This document shows, one piece after another, positions 1-6,279 of a DNA stretch of 7,858 bases. Where the stretch lies: the NCBI GenBank assembly GCA_025351065.1, contig JANXWQ010000035.1, positions 1 through 7,858 of the forward strand, read 5' to 3'. The notes beneath the pieces were generated by a model that ran no database searches, was not told where the DNA came from, and saw only the letters and a list, made by a program, of their open reading frames with translations. How positions within the stretch are numbered: position 1 is the stretch's first letter; every line of letters starts with the position of its first letter. The position numbers were made by a program, and so were the translations under genes. Origin of the DNA: Chthoniobacter sp. GTDB taxonomy: Bacteria; Verrucomicrobiota; Verrucomicrobiia; Chthoniobacterales; Chthoniobacteraceae.

Positions 1-559
1 GCTGCGGGCGGAGAAATGAAATCCGCCTTCGCCCATTGCCCAGCCGCGGACGCCCTTTTGCCAACCGCGCGCCCTCCACGGAAACCGGCGCGCGTCCTTT
101 GGCCCGCCCCGCTTTCGCCCCGCCTTCCCCCGCTCCGCCGCTCCGGGCGCGGAGGGGCTCTGGGTGGGACCATTTAACCAGTGGCGGATTCATGTTCCTC
201 GGGGGGTTGATGCGGCGCAGGCTGGCTGGCCCGCCGGGGGGAGGCAAGGAGATTTTTGGCGATGGCTCAGTTTGATGGGCGGGGCGTTTATTTTAGAAAC
301 GCAGAGACGCAGAGGCGCAAAGGACGCAGCGGATGGCCTGTGAGATTCCCTCGGCGGTCGCTGCGTCTCGAAGTGATGCCTGCGGAATAGCGCCCGGCGG
401 GGCGTAACCGATGGGCGGCGGACGGCGTCTGCCGGGAAAGATGCCTGCCCTTTTTCCGCCAACCACCCGTCCACACCCGCGCGCCGCTTTGCCATGAGCA
501 CTCTCGCCCTTTCATGGCCCGCATTGCCTTTCGCCAACGACGCGCTAGAAACACCGGCG
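1..559. other. Leader region without a convincing gene
   Basis: This stretch upstream of the sigma factor contains only short or implausible reading frames: arginine- and proline-rich translations without domain character, as expected of random GC-rich DNA. What it does hold is a degenerate tandem repeat at 297-332 and an inverted copy of part of it at 359-367. I could not find a GGAAC-type ECF promoter with a matching -10 element ahead of the sigma gene, so self-regulation cannot be read from the sequence. The promoter of the downstream operon presumably lies here, but I cannot place it. Confidence 0.55.
297..332. repeat. Degenerate 8-9 bp tandem repeat (ACGCAGAG-type)
   Basis: Four successive imperfect units can be read: ACGCAGAG (299-306), ACGCAGAGG (307-315), CGCAAAGG (316-323) and ACGCAGCGG (324-332). 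The 9-base segment GACGCAGCG (323-331) recurs as an exact inverted copy at 359-367, so transcribed RNA could fold over a 27-base loop. Motifs of this 'GCAGAGACGCAGAGG' kind are familiar to me as dispersed intergenic repeats in many environmental bacterial genomes; that is recollection, not a search result. Their translation (NAETQRRKG or LRLCVS) commonly produces spurious small proteins. Function is unknown. Confidence 0.6.
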
Positions 560-1120
560 ATGGCCGACTTCGCCCCGCCCGCCGATGAAGACCTCGTGGC
601 CGCCACACTCGGGGGCGATGAGGATGCGTTTGCGGAGCTGGTGCGGCGGCACCGGCGGCGAGTCTTTGGCACGGCGGCGCGGTTTGCGCGGGACGATCAT
701 CAGCTCGATGACATCGCGCAGGATGTTTTCGTGCGGGCATTCCGGCATCTGGGGAAGTTTCGGGGCGATGCGCCGTTCGGGCACTGGCTGGCGCGGATCA
801 CGGTTTCGGCGTGCTACGACTTTTTGAGAAAGGAGCGGCGCATCCGCGAGCAGGTGTCGCTGGACGCGCATGACTTCGACACGCGCGATGTGAACATCGA
901 CGCGGCGCTGGCGGCGGGGGGCGCACGGGAGCTGCTGGAATTTGCGATGCGCCGGCTGACGGCGGAGGAGCGGCTCATCATCACGCTCGCGGAGCTGGAA
1001 GAGCGGCCGATGCGGGAGATCGCCGCGCTGACGGGGTGGAGCGAGAGCAAGGTGAAAGTGCGGGCTTTCCGCGCGCGGCAGAATTTGAAAAAAATCCTGG
1101 AGGCCAGCCATGAACAATAA
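560..1120 (+). CDS. ECF-type RNA polymerase sigma factor (sigma-70 family)
   Basis: This is a 186-residue extracytoplasmic-function sigma factor that would direct RNA polymerase to a small regulon. Sigma region 2 is clear: the polymerase-binding and -10 segment spans about residues 25-95, with DDIAQDVFVRAF (50-61) and then FRGDAPFGHWLARI (67-80) and DFLRKERR. Region 4 spans about 130-182, with LTAEERLIITLAELEERP and the helix-turn-helix MREIAALTGWSESKVKVRAF (151-170) that reads the -35 element. Regions 1 and 3 are absent, as expected for the ECF class, and the length is normal. An upstream in-frame ATG at 494 would add 22 residues that do not resemble a sigma N-terminus, so I prefer 560; neither start has a clear Shine-Dalgarno sequence. 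The 3' end overlaps the next gene by 11 bases, which implies co-transcription with a probable membrane anti-sigma partner. The ECF subgroup cannot be assigned by eye. Confidence 0.9.
   Translation: MADFAPPADEDLVAATLGGDEDAFAELVRRHRRRVFGTAARFARDDHQLDDIAQDVFVRAFRHLGKFRGDAPFGHWLARITVSACYDFLRKERRIREQVSLDAHDFDTRDVNIDAALAAGGARELLEFAMRRLTAEERLIITLAELEERPMREIAALTGWSESKVKVRAFRARQNLKKILEASHEQ
1099..1103 (+). promoter_or_regulatory. Ribosome binding site GGAGG of the second operon gene
   Basis: GGAGG lies inside the last codons of the sigma factor gene, six bases before the ATG at 1110. It fixes the start of the small membrane protein and supports translation of the overlapping gene. Confidence 0.7.
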
Positions 1121-1418
1121 CATCGAAGAAAAACTGAGCGCCCTTTTCGCCGCCGTCCGCGCGGATGAGCGCGATACCTCGCGGGTGGAATTCGGCTTTG
1201 AGACGCGGCTCGCCGCGCGGCTGCGGGAGGAGGGCGGCGGATCGCTCTCGGCATGGGCGTGGAAGCTGTGCCCGTTTTTTGCCGCGCTCGCGCTGGCGGT
1301 GGCGTGGTGGGGCCAGGTGAATCTGCGCGCCGAGGCGACGGCGGAAATCGTGACCGAGGCGACGCAGCCGAACGAGGAGCAGGTGCTCTTTGCCTACATG
1401 ACGGGAGAGCGCCGATGA
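1110..1418 (+). CDS. Small single-pass membrane protein, candidate anti-sigma factor
   Basis: This 102-residue protein has no family I can name with certainty. It has a charged, helical N-terminal part of about 45 residues (EEKLSALFAAVRADERDTSR, then FETRLAARLREE), one membrane segment at about 48-67 (AWKLCPFFAALALAVAWW), and a roughly 35-residue acidic tail that would be extracytoplasmic. A short cytoplasmic helix plus one membrane span, encoded directly after and overlapping an ECF sigma gene, is the arrangement expected of a minimal anti-sigma factor such as the CnrY type. There is no zinc-binding HxxxCxxC motif, so it is not a ZAS-domain anti-sigma factor. It starts 6 bases after a GGAGG and overlaps the third gene by four bases (ATGA). 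Its role rests mainly on context and topology; it could also be another small accessory membrane protein. Confidence 0.75.
   Translation: MNNNIEEKLSALFAAVRADERDTSRVEFGFETRLAARLREEGGGSLSAWAWKLCPFFAALALAVAWWGQVNLRAEATAEIVTEATQPNEEQVLFAYMTGERR
1403..1407 (+). promoter_or_regulatory. Ribosome binding site GGGAG of the third operon gene
   Basis: GGGAG sits seven bases before the ATG at 1415. It decides in favour of the short form of the third gene over longer in-frame extensions that run out of frame through the membrane protein gene. Confidence 0.65.
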
Positions 1419-1849
1419 AGCGCGTGAAGCGCATCCTCGGGGTGCTGCTGATTTTCGTCTTCGGCGTGATCGTCGGCGGCGTGGGCGCGAGCGCGGGGAT
1501 CGCGCAGAAGATTCGCGACGTGATCAGCGGGGGGCCGGAGGCGGTGGTGCGGGAACTCGTGAAGGTGCTCGACAAGGAGCTGAAGCTCGAGCCGGAGCAA
1601 AAGCGCATGCTGCAAGGCATCGCGGATGAAACGCACATCAAGCTGCGGCAGAGCCGGGCGAAAATTCAGCCCGAGGTGGATCGCACGCTGGGCGAGGCGG
1701 AGGAGCGGGTGCGGGCGATTTTATATCCGAACCAGATCGAGAAATTCGACAAGCTGCTGCACAAGGGCGGCGACAAGTGGAAGGCGAAGGAGGGCGCGGC
1801 GGCTGATGCTGCGCCCCTGCCCGAACCGGAGCCGCCGCGAGCACCGTGA
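1415..1849 (+). CDS. Membrane-anchored extracytoplasmic helical protein, CpxP/Spy/CnrX-like
   Basis: This 144-residue protein starts with MKRVKR, followed by one hydrophobic segment at about 8-28 (ILGVLLIFVFGVIVGG) that acts as an uncleaved anchor or signal. The rest is predicted all-helical and highly charged: about 41-58 (PEAVVRELVKVLDKELKL), then LEPEQKRMLQGIADE (58-72), a long helix through AKIQPEVDRTLGEAEERVRA, and ILYPNQIEKFDKLL (102-115). The order 'L-x-PEQ...', long helix, 'L-x-x-x-Q-x-x-K/F-x-x-L' is the LTxxQ-like pattern of periplasmic CpxP/Spy chaperones and CnrX/heavy-metal sensors. The tail (125-144) is rich in Ala, Pro and Glu. Only two histidines (74, 117) and no cysteine are present, so a metal-binding site is not evident. 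The start overlaps the stop of the small membrane protein (ATGA), implying translational coupling. I infer a sensor or modulator of the sigma/anti-sigma pair; family assignment is by pattern only. Confidence 0.78.
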   Translation: MKRVKRILGVLLIFVFGVIVGGVGASAGIAQKIRDVISGGPEAVVRELVKVLDKELKLEPEQKRMLQGIADETHIKLRQSRAKIQPEVDRTLGEAEERVRAILYPNQIEKFDKLLHKGGDKWKAKEGAAADAAPLPEPEPPRAP

Positions 1850-1871
1850 AGCGAACGCTTTTCCGCTACGG
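1844..1871. terminator. Possible hairpin at the convergent gene boundary
   Basis: CCGT (1844-1847) and AGCG (1850-1853) pair with CGCT (1864-1867) and ACGG (1868-1871), giving eight base pairs with a two-base bulge and a ten-base loop. It straddles both stop codons of the convergent genes. There is no U-tract in either direction, so this is at best a weak bidirectional boundary element. Confidence 0.25.
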
Positions 1872-2687
1872 AACCTGCGGGGTGACGACGCGGTAGAAAC
1901 GCTGGGGCGCAAGGCCGACGCTCGTGTCGTTGTAGTCGATGGCCTGGGCGGCGGTCGGCGCGACGATGTCGGCGAGGTGGAGCCAGGTGGCGTCGGTGAG
2001 GGCGTTTTTGTACTGGATGGTGTAGGCGAGGCCCGGCATGGCGGCAAAACCGATGTGCTTTTCCCCTGCGGTGGGGCTCGTGATGGCTGCGGTGAATCGG
2101 GCGGCATCCACCCCCATGATGACGGAACCGGCGGAGTCCGTCACATTGCGCACGCCGAACTCGAGACGGTAACTGCCCGCTGCCGGAATGACGTAATCAA
2201 TGCTGACCCAACCCGTGTTGCCCCGGTTCGGCAGGCTCGAGACGCTGGCGGCAAAAAGCATGGTTTCCGCGAGCGTCGTCGTATTGACCAGCTTGGCATA
2301 GCCGTCGTCATTGATGCCAAACGGGAGGTAGGCGCGTTCATCCGAGGTGTCGAGAAACACGCTGAAAACCACATGATCACCTGCCGTCGCCGTCAGCAGG
2401 GTGGAAATTTTTTGATAGACGTTGGCGATGCCGCCGCGGAGCACAGCAAAATGACCGCCTTCCACTGGTGCCCAATTATCAAAACCATCAAAGCCCGCAC
2501 CGTCGAGCGTAGGCGCGGTGGTGAAAATGCCGACCCCGCCGTATGGCCCTGAAACCGTCACCGTCCAGTCGGTGAAATTGCCCAGCTCAAAACCAGGATT
2601 GCTCAGTCCGGGGTAGATGACCGATGCTCCGGCGCTGCCCAGCATGGCGGCGGTGGCGAGAAAATGGAGAATGGCCGGCCTTTTCAT
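1866..2687 (-). CDS. Exported protein with carbohydrate-binding-like beta-sandwich
   Basis: This 273-residue protein is exported and of unknown function. It has a Sec-type signal peptide (MKRPAILHFLATAAMLGSAG, cleavage near residue 20-22). Next comes a segment opening with NPGFELGNFTDWTV (30-43), the characteristic first strand of galactose-binding-like jelly-roll domains in many exported bacterial proteins. This domain runs to about residue 200 and includes VYQKISTLLTATAGDHVVFSV and a closing strand near SVIMGVDAARFTA. The C-terminal part, about 203-270, carries YTIQYKNAL (222-230), W235 and RFYRVV (263-268), a small beta domain frequent in verrucomicrobial secreted proteins. There is no PEP-CTERM signal or other anchor, so it is probably released or held by partners. 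It lies 87 bases downstream of the ice-binding-like gene on the same strand and converges on the sigma operon. No catalytic motif was seen. The ATG has no Shine-Dalgarno sequence. Confidence 0.8.
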   Translation of the reverse strand: MKRPAILHFLATAAMLGSAGASVIYPGLSNPGFELGNFTDWTVTVSGPYGGVGIFTTAPTLDGAGFDGFDNWAPVEGGHFAVLRGGIANVYQKISTLLTATAGDHVVFSVFLDTSDERAYLPFGINDDGYAKLVNTTTLAETMLFAASVSSLPNRGNTGWVSIDYVIPAAGSYRLEFGVRNVTDSAGSVIMGVDAARFTAAITSPTAGEKHIGFAAMPGLAYTIQYKNALTDATWLHLADIVAPTAAQAIDYNDTSVGLAPQRFYRVVTPQVP

Positions 2688-2689
2688 GC

Positions 2690-2710
2690 AGAAAAATTGC
2701 GGGGCCGCAA
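2690..2710 (-). terminator. Terminator-like hairpin with T-tract, just ahead of a start codon
   Basis: Read on the minus strand, TTGCG (2710-2706), loop GCCC, CGCAA (2701-2697) is followed at once by a run of five T (through 2692). This is the form of a short rho-independent terminator for the ice-binding-like gene. The run ends only a few bases before the ATG at 2687, so it would also sit in the leader of the next gene. The stem is only five base pairs. Confidence 0.35.
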
Positions 2711-2774
2711 AGTGCGCCGGATCATCCGCTTTCCACCATCCCCAACGGCCCGCTGCCGATGGGAGGCGAACGAA

Positions 2775-3608
2775 CTACGGGCTGATCGGGCGGCGCACCG
2801 AACTGGTGCCGCTCATCGCCACCTTGTTGGCAATCACTTCGCCGTAAACCGTCGCGGAACCGGCCATTTTCACGGTGCGGTAGGCGGCGAGCAGCGTGCC
2901 GTTCAGCACCGCGCCGCCATTGAGGGTGGCATCACTGCCGGCACCGACCACGTTGAAGAGGACGTTCTCCACCTTCACCCCGCCGAGCAGGACGACGCTG
3001 CTGCCGCTGAGCGAAAATTTGTTGGTGACATTGATGATGTAGGTGGTGGCCGCTGTGCCCTGCAAGGTGAGCGCAGCCGAGCCGCTCAGGACGAAGTCGG
3101 TGAGGTGCAACACCACGTTGCCGCCCGTCGTGTCGTTCAAGGTCAGGCTGGTGTTCTGGTTGATCGTGGTGGGATAGCCGCTGGTGGAGGCGAGGCTGTT
3201 GGCGGCGCTGGCCGCGGCATAGGCGTTGGAAACGCCTTGGGCGAGGGCAGCGTCGCGGTTGTTGAATGTGCCGCCGGTGATGGCAAAGCTGGACGATTTT
3301 TGCAGCACGCCGGTCGAGCGGGAAACGACATCGCCGCGAATGGAGCCGGTGCCGCTCAGGTTGCTGTGGCCCGAGCCGGCGAAGCCCGCGTCGCCAAAAA
3401 TCTGTGCGCCAGAACTCAGGGTATTCACATCGCCGGGGGCGCTGCCGAGGGTGAAGACGGCCCAGCGGTTGGCTGGCGTGGAGTCGGCGTAACCGAGATT
3501 CACCCCGGCGCTCAGAAGGCTGGCGTGGGCGGAAAGCTGGGCAACGGCCAGCACGAAGGCGGTGCAAAGGGCGCGGCGGAGGGTCTGGGGGCCGAAAGTA
3601 GAATTCAT
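2775..3608 (-). CDS. Exported ice-binding-like (DUF3494) / choice-of-anchor-A-like protein
   Basis: This 277-residue protein has a signal peptide (hydrophobic about 13-24, predicted cleavage after AHA at 27-29). The mature part is rich in Gly, Ser, Thr, Ala and Asn, typical of a beta-solenoid. The N-terminal half reads WAVFTLGS (49-56), then SSGAQIFGDAGFAGSG and SGTGSIRGDVVSRS. The C-terminal half has TTYIINVTNKFSLSGSSVVL (188-207), VENVLFNVVG (213-222), and LNGTLLAAYRTVKMAGSATV followed by YGEVIANKVAMSG. The order 'VVLLGG..-NVLFNV-..-GTLLA-..-G-V-A' matches the C-terminal part of DUF3494 ice-binding-like adhesins, and equally the choice-of-anchor-A family; I cannot separate the two by eye. 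Role could be adhesion, surface or matrix structure; ice binding is not established. No PEP-CTERM, LPXTG or membrane anchor is present. It is transcribed divergently from the ligase gene and has no clear Shine-Dalgarno sequence before the ATG. Confidence 0.8.
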   Translation of the reverse strand: MNSTFGPQTLRRALCTAFVLAVAQLSAHASLLSAGVNLGYADSTPANRWAVFTLGSAPGDVNTLSSGAQIFGDAGFAGSGHSNLSGTGSIRGDVVSRSTGVLQKSSSFAITGGTFNNRDAALAQGVSNAYAAASAANSLASTSGYPTTINQNTSLTLNDTTGGNVVLHLTDFVLSGSAALTLQGTAATTYIINVTNKFSLSGSSVVLLGGVKVENVLFNVVGAGSDATLNGGAVLNGTLLAAYRTVKMAGSATVYGEVIANKVAMSGTSSVRRPISP

Positions 3609-3665
3609 GGGCGGGCTAGTGACAGCAGAGGAGTGGCATGTCCAGAGTCTTTTTATCTTTGCACT

Positions 3666-3692
3666 ATTTTATTTGGCGAAGTTGCGTAACAA
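3666..3692 (-). promoter_or_regulatory. Possible promoter for the ice-binding-like gene
   Basis: On the minus strand, TTGTTA (3692-3687) and TAAAAT (3671-3666) are separated by 15 bases, within an AT-rich island that stands out from the GC-rich surroundings. Spacing is short for a housekeeping promoter and a second AT-rich candidate (GATAAAA near 3657-3651) lies closer to the gene. Suggestive only. Confidence 0.25.
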
Positions 3693-3739
3693 GCCCACGC
3701 CCATGACTGCCCGACACCCCGCCGCCACCCCGCCACGCC

Positions 3740-6070
3740 ATGCGGTTTAGACCCGCCGGGCTGGCCGGGCTGGCCGCCGGACTCAGCCTCGCCGCGCCGG
3801 CGCTTGGCGGGGGCACGGCGCTGTGGGCGCGGGCGGCGCTGGTGGGCGGCACGGCGCTGCTTTTGCTGGGTGCGCCGCCGCGCGCCTCGCTGGGCAAAAT
3901 TTGGAACGCGCTTTTTCTCGCGCTCGCCGCGCTGGCGCTGACTTCGTTTCTGCCCGCGGCGTGGTTTCCGGTGCCGGAGTGGCGGCGGGTTTTGGTGGAA
4001 AATTTCGGCGTCGCGCTGCCGGGCACGCTTTCTCCCCAGCCGTGGCTGAGCGCGGAGGCGGGCGGGCTGTGGCTGGCGGCGCTGGGCTGGGCCTACTGGT
4101 TGCTCGCGCGGCTGCCGGCGCAAAAGGACACGCGCGCCGCGGTGCGGTTTTTCGCCGCGGGCGGCGCGGTGCTGGCGGCGGTCGCGCTGGCGGCTTTTGT
4201 CGCCGGGAGGCAGGTGCCGTTCTGGCCGCCCACGCTCAATGCTAGGGCGGACTTCGGCTTTTTCCCAAATCGTAACCAGACCGCCAACGTGCTCGCGCTA
4301 ACCGGCGTGCTGCTGGCGGCGATGACATTCCAGAGCTTTCAGCGGCGCCGCACATCGGCGCCCCTGTGGCTGGCCGCGCTCGGCATCGTGGGCGCGGCGC
4401 TGGTGGTGAATTACTCGCGCGCCGGCATCGCGCTGTTTTTCGGCGGCACGGCGGCGTGGGCGCTGCTCTCGGCGGGGCGGGCGCGTTCGCGCAAAAGCGC
4501 GGGGCTGAGCGTGGCGGCGCTGGCCATGCTGCTCGCGGTCTTTTTCCTTTTCGGCGGAGCCACGCTCGCGCGTTTTCAGCCGCGAAAAAACGATCCGCCG
4601 GAATCGTGGGCCGGCCTCCGCCCAGCCATGCAGCAGGACGCTTTCGCGCTCGCGCAAACCGCGCCGTGGACCGGGCAGGGACTGGGCAATTTCGAGGCGC
4701 TTTTTGCCCGCGCGCGGGTGAAATCCGCGAACCAATACCGCGCCGTGCATCCCGAGAGCGACTGGCTGTGGGCCGCGGTGGAAATGGGCTGGCCGGTGGT
4801 GGTGCTGCTATTCGGCGCATTTCTCTACGGGCTGCACCGCTGCCGACCGCTCGACGACAATCTGCGCGCGGCGGCGGCGGTTTGCGCCACGGCCTTTGTC
4901 CTGCACGGGCTGGTGGATGTCTCCGGGCATCGCGCCGGCGCGGTGTGGCCGGCGCTGTTTCTTTTCGCCAGCGCCCTGCCGCCCGGCCAAGGCGGCAAGC
5001 CGCGCGCGTGGGTCGCGCCGCTGTTCCGGCTTTTTGGCGTCTTGCTGGCCGCGCTCGCCGCGTGGTGGCTGGCCTCGGAGCGCTGGGACTGGGGCTGCGA
5101 CTTTGCGCCCACCACGCGCACGCTCGCTCGGCTCGACGCGCGGCTGCAAAAGGCGAAAGACGCTGGTGACTGGCCCGCGATGATCGCCACGGCCGCCGCC
5201 GCCCAGCGCATCGCCCCACTGCAGTGGGACTTTTACTTTCACCGCGCCTGCGCCGAGGCCATGTCGCACTCGACCACCGCCGCCACGCAGGACTTTGCCA
5301 TCGCCCGCTACCTCGAACCGCACTGGGCGCAATTCTGCCTGGACGAAGGACGCCTCTGGCTCGCCCTCGACGAACCGGAGCGCGCCCTCGAAGCCTGGCA
5401 GGAGGCGCTGCGCCGCGACCCGGAAAACGCACCCGTGCGCTACGGAAGAATGCTCGACGACGCCCGCGGCCACTTCCCGCTGCGGGCCGGGCTCGTGAAG
5501 CTGGCGCAGACCGACCGCGCCCTGCTGCTCGCCCTTTTGCAAAAAGCCGACCGCCTCGAAAGCACCCTCGAAATCGGCGCACTGCTCACCGAAAACCCCG
5601 AACTGACGGCCTTCACCCCGGCACAGCGCGAGGCGCTCTTCGAGGCGTGGTATCAGCACGGCGACCGCTCGCAGCTCACCCTCGCTCTGCTCGGCCATCC
5701 CGCTTGGCAGGACGACGGCTGGCCCTGGCTCGCGCGCAACTACGCCGACGCCGGAAACTACGAGGCCGCCTGGGCCGTGGTACAGAAATTCGCCCCCCGT
5801 CCCCTGCTCCCCGCGCCCCCTGCCGAGACGCCGCGCCACGAACTCGAGCGCAAATTTTCCTACCAGCCCGAGGATTTTCAAAACGGGCTCGCCCTCTGCT
5901 TTGCGCAGAAAAAATCCGGCGAAACCGACGCCGCACTCGCGACCGTCGCCGCGCTGAAAAAGATCGCCGACCACCCGGCCTACGTGTCCTGGCTGGAGGC
6001 CGAACTCTGGGCGGAAAAAGCCGATTGGGAAAAAGCGTGGCAGGCCTGGCAGACCTCCGCCAGCCGGTAA
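3740..6070 (+). CDS. O-antigen ligase/Wzy-type polytopic membrane protein with C-terminal TPR domain
   Basis: This 776-residue protein belongs to the O-antigen ligase/polymerase (Wzy_C) superfamily, which joins or polymerises lipid-linked glycans on the outer face of the inner membrane. The first about 445 residues contain roughly ten to twelve hydrophobic segments. Family-like signatures are FFPNRNQTANVLALTG (174-189), NYSRAGIAL (224-232), GQGLGNF (312-318) and HPESDWLWAAVEMGW (337-351), the last resembling the 'H-x-x-x-D-...-E-x-G' block of the large extracytoplasmic loop. A final membrane segment lies at about 427-445. Residues about 455-776 are soluble and TPR-like: AQFCLDEGRLWLALDEPERALEAWQEALRRDPENA (530-564), NYADAGNYEAAWAVVQ (667-682) and DWEKAWQAWQ (762-771). 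Such ligase-TPR fusions are common in Verrucomicrobia and Planctomycetes. The start has no visible Shine-Dalgarno sequence. Whether the substrate is O-antigen, exopolysaccharide or a protein cannot be told from sequence; no other glycan genes are in the window. Confidence 0.85.
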   Translation: MRFRPAGLAGLAAGLSLAAPALGGGTALWARAALVGGTALLLLGAPPRASLGKIWNALFLALAALALTSFLPAAWFPVPEWRRVLVENFGVALPGTLSPQPWLSAEAGGLWLAALGWAYWLLARLPAQKDTRAAVRFFAAGGAVLAAVALAAFVAGRQVPFWPPTLNARADFGFFPNRNQTANVLALTGVLLAAMTFQSFQRRRTSAPLWLAALGIVGAALVVNYSRAGIALFFGGTAAWALLSAGRARSRKSAGLSVAALAMLLAVFFLFGGATLARFQPRKNDPPESWAGLRPAMQQDAFALAQTAPWTGQGLGNFEALFARARVKSANQYRAVHPESDWLWAAVEMGWPVVVLLFGAFLYGLHRCRPLDDNLRAAAAVCATAFVLHGLVDVSGHRAGAVWPALFLFASALPPGQGGKPRAWVAPLFRLFGVLLAALAAWWLASERWDWGCDFAPTTRTLARLDARLQKAKDAGDWPAMIATAAAAQRIAPLQWDFYFHRACAEAMSHSTTAATQDFAIARYLEPHWAQFCLDEGRLWLALDEPERALEAWQEALRRDPENAPVRYGRMLDDARGHFPLRAGLVKLAQTDRALLLALLQKADRLESTLEIGALLTENPELTAFTPAQREALFEAWYQHGDRSQLTLALLGHPAWQDDGWPWLARNYADAGNYEAAWAVVQKFAPRPLLPAPPAETPRHELERKFSYQPEDFQNGLALCFAQKKSGETDAALATVAALKKIADHPAYVSWLEAELWAEKADWEKAWQAWQTSASR

Positions 6071-6078
6071 ACAGGCAC

Positions 6079-6099
6079 CGTTTCTTCCCGCGAGAAACG
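6079..6099 (+). terminator. Hairpin after the ligase gene
   Basis: CGTTTCT (6079-6085) pairs with AGAAACG (6093-6099) around a seven-base loop, nine bases after the ligase stop codon. It has no following T-tract, so a role in transcript 3'-end formation or stability is only a possibility. Confidence 0.3.
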
Positions 6100-6211
6100 A
6101 TGATAAAAGTGCGCGTCACGGGTTGAAAAGCAAGACGCCGACCGGCGGAGCCAGACCGCTCCCGATTTGACTCGTAAACCTGTAAATTGGCGGTCGTCGC
6201 GACATTCCCCG

Positions 6212-6221
6212 CCCCCCCCCC
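6212..6221 (+). repeat. Ten-base poly-C tract upstream of the PEP-CTERM gene
   Basis: Ten consecutive C residues lie 58 bases before the ATG at 6280, directly followed by AGGAG (6222-6226). Homopolymers of this length are prone to slippage and, in promoters, can vary expression between cells. The AGGAG is too far from the ATG to serve as its ribosome binding site, and the in-frame stop TGA at 6244-6246 rules out a longer coding sequence. Confidence 0.7.
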
Positions 6222-6279
6222 AGGAGAAAAAACATTTATCTCTTGACGCCCCCAGACACCGCACCTACCTGCATCGCTT

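Noticed and set aside
7..27. Stem GGCGGA / TCCGCC at the left edge
   Set aside because: Only six base pairs, no T-tract, and the neighbouring gene is outside the window, so no role can be supported.
262..390. A 42-codon frame (MAQFDGRG...) with AAGGAG ten bases upstream
   Set aside because: Most of it translates the tandem repeat (NAETQRRKG), a known source of spurious small proteins. It lacks any domain character, and the spacing to the purine-rich site is long.
190..740. Two overlapping minus-strand frames of 150-160 codons
   Set aside because: They run into the sigma factor gene antisense and include the repeat translated as LRLCVS. Composition is Arg/Pro/Ala-rich, typical of GC-rich shadow frames.
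1253..1414. A 5' extension of the third operon gene from the ATG at 1253
   Set aside because: It would overlap the small membrane protein by over 160 bases out of frame. The ATG at 1415 has a good ribosome binding site and gives a proper N-terminal membrane anchor.
1626..3689. Plus-strand frames of 308 and 341 codons across the two exported-protein genes
   Set aside because: The minus-strand translations have signal peptides and recognisable beta-domain motifs; the plus-strand ones are His/Gly/Arg-rich shadows.
4242..5974. Long minus-strand frames of 446 and 388 codons under the ligase gene
   Set aside because: Both lie antisense to a gene with clear membrane segments and family motifs. Their translations are Arg/Ala/Pro- or Gly/Val-rich without domains, as expected in GC-rich DNA.
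6243..6271. TTGACG followed by TACCTG as a promoter for the PEP-CTERM gene
   Set aside because: The -35 box is good but the -10 match is poor, and the transcript would begin almost at the ATG. Not enough to annotate.
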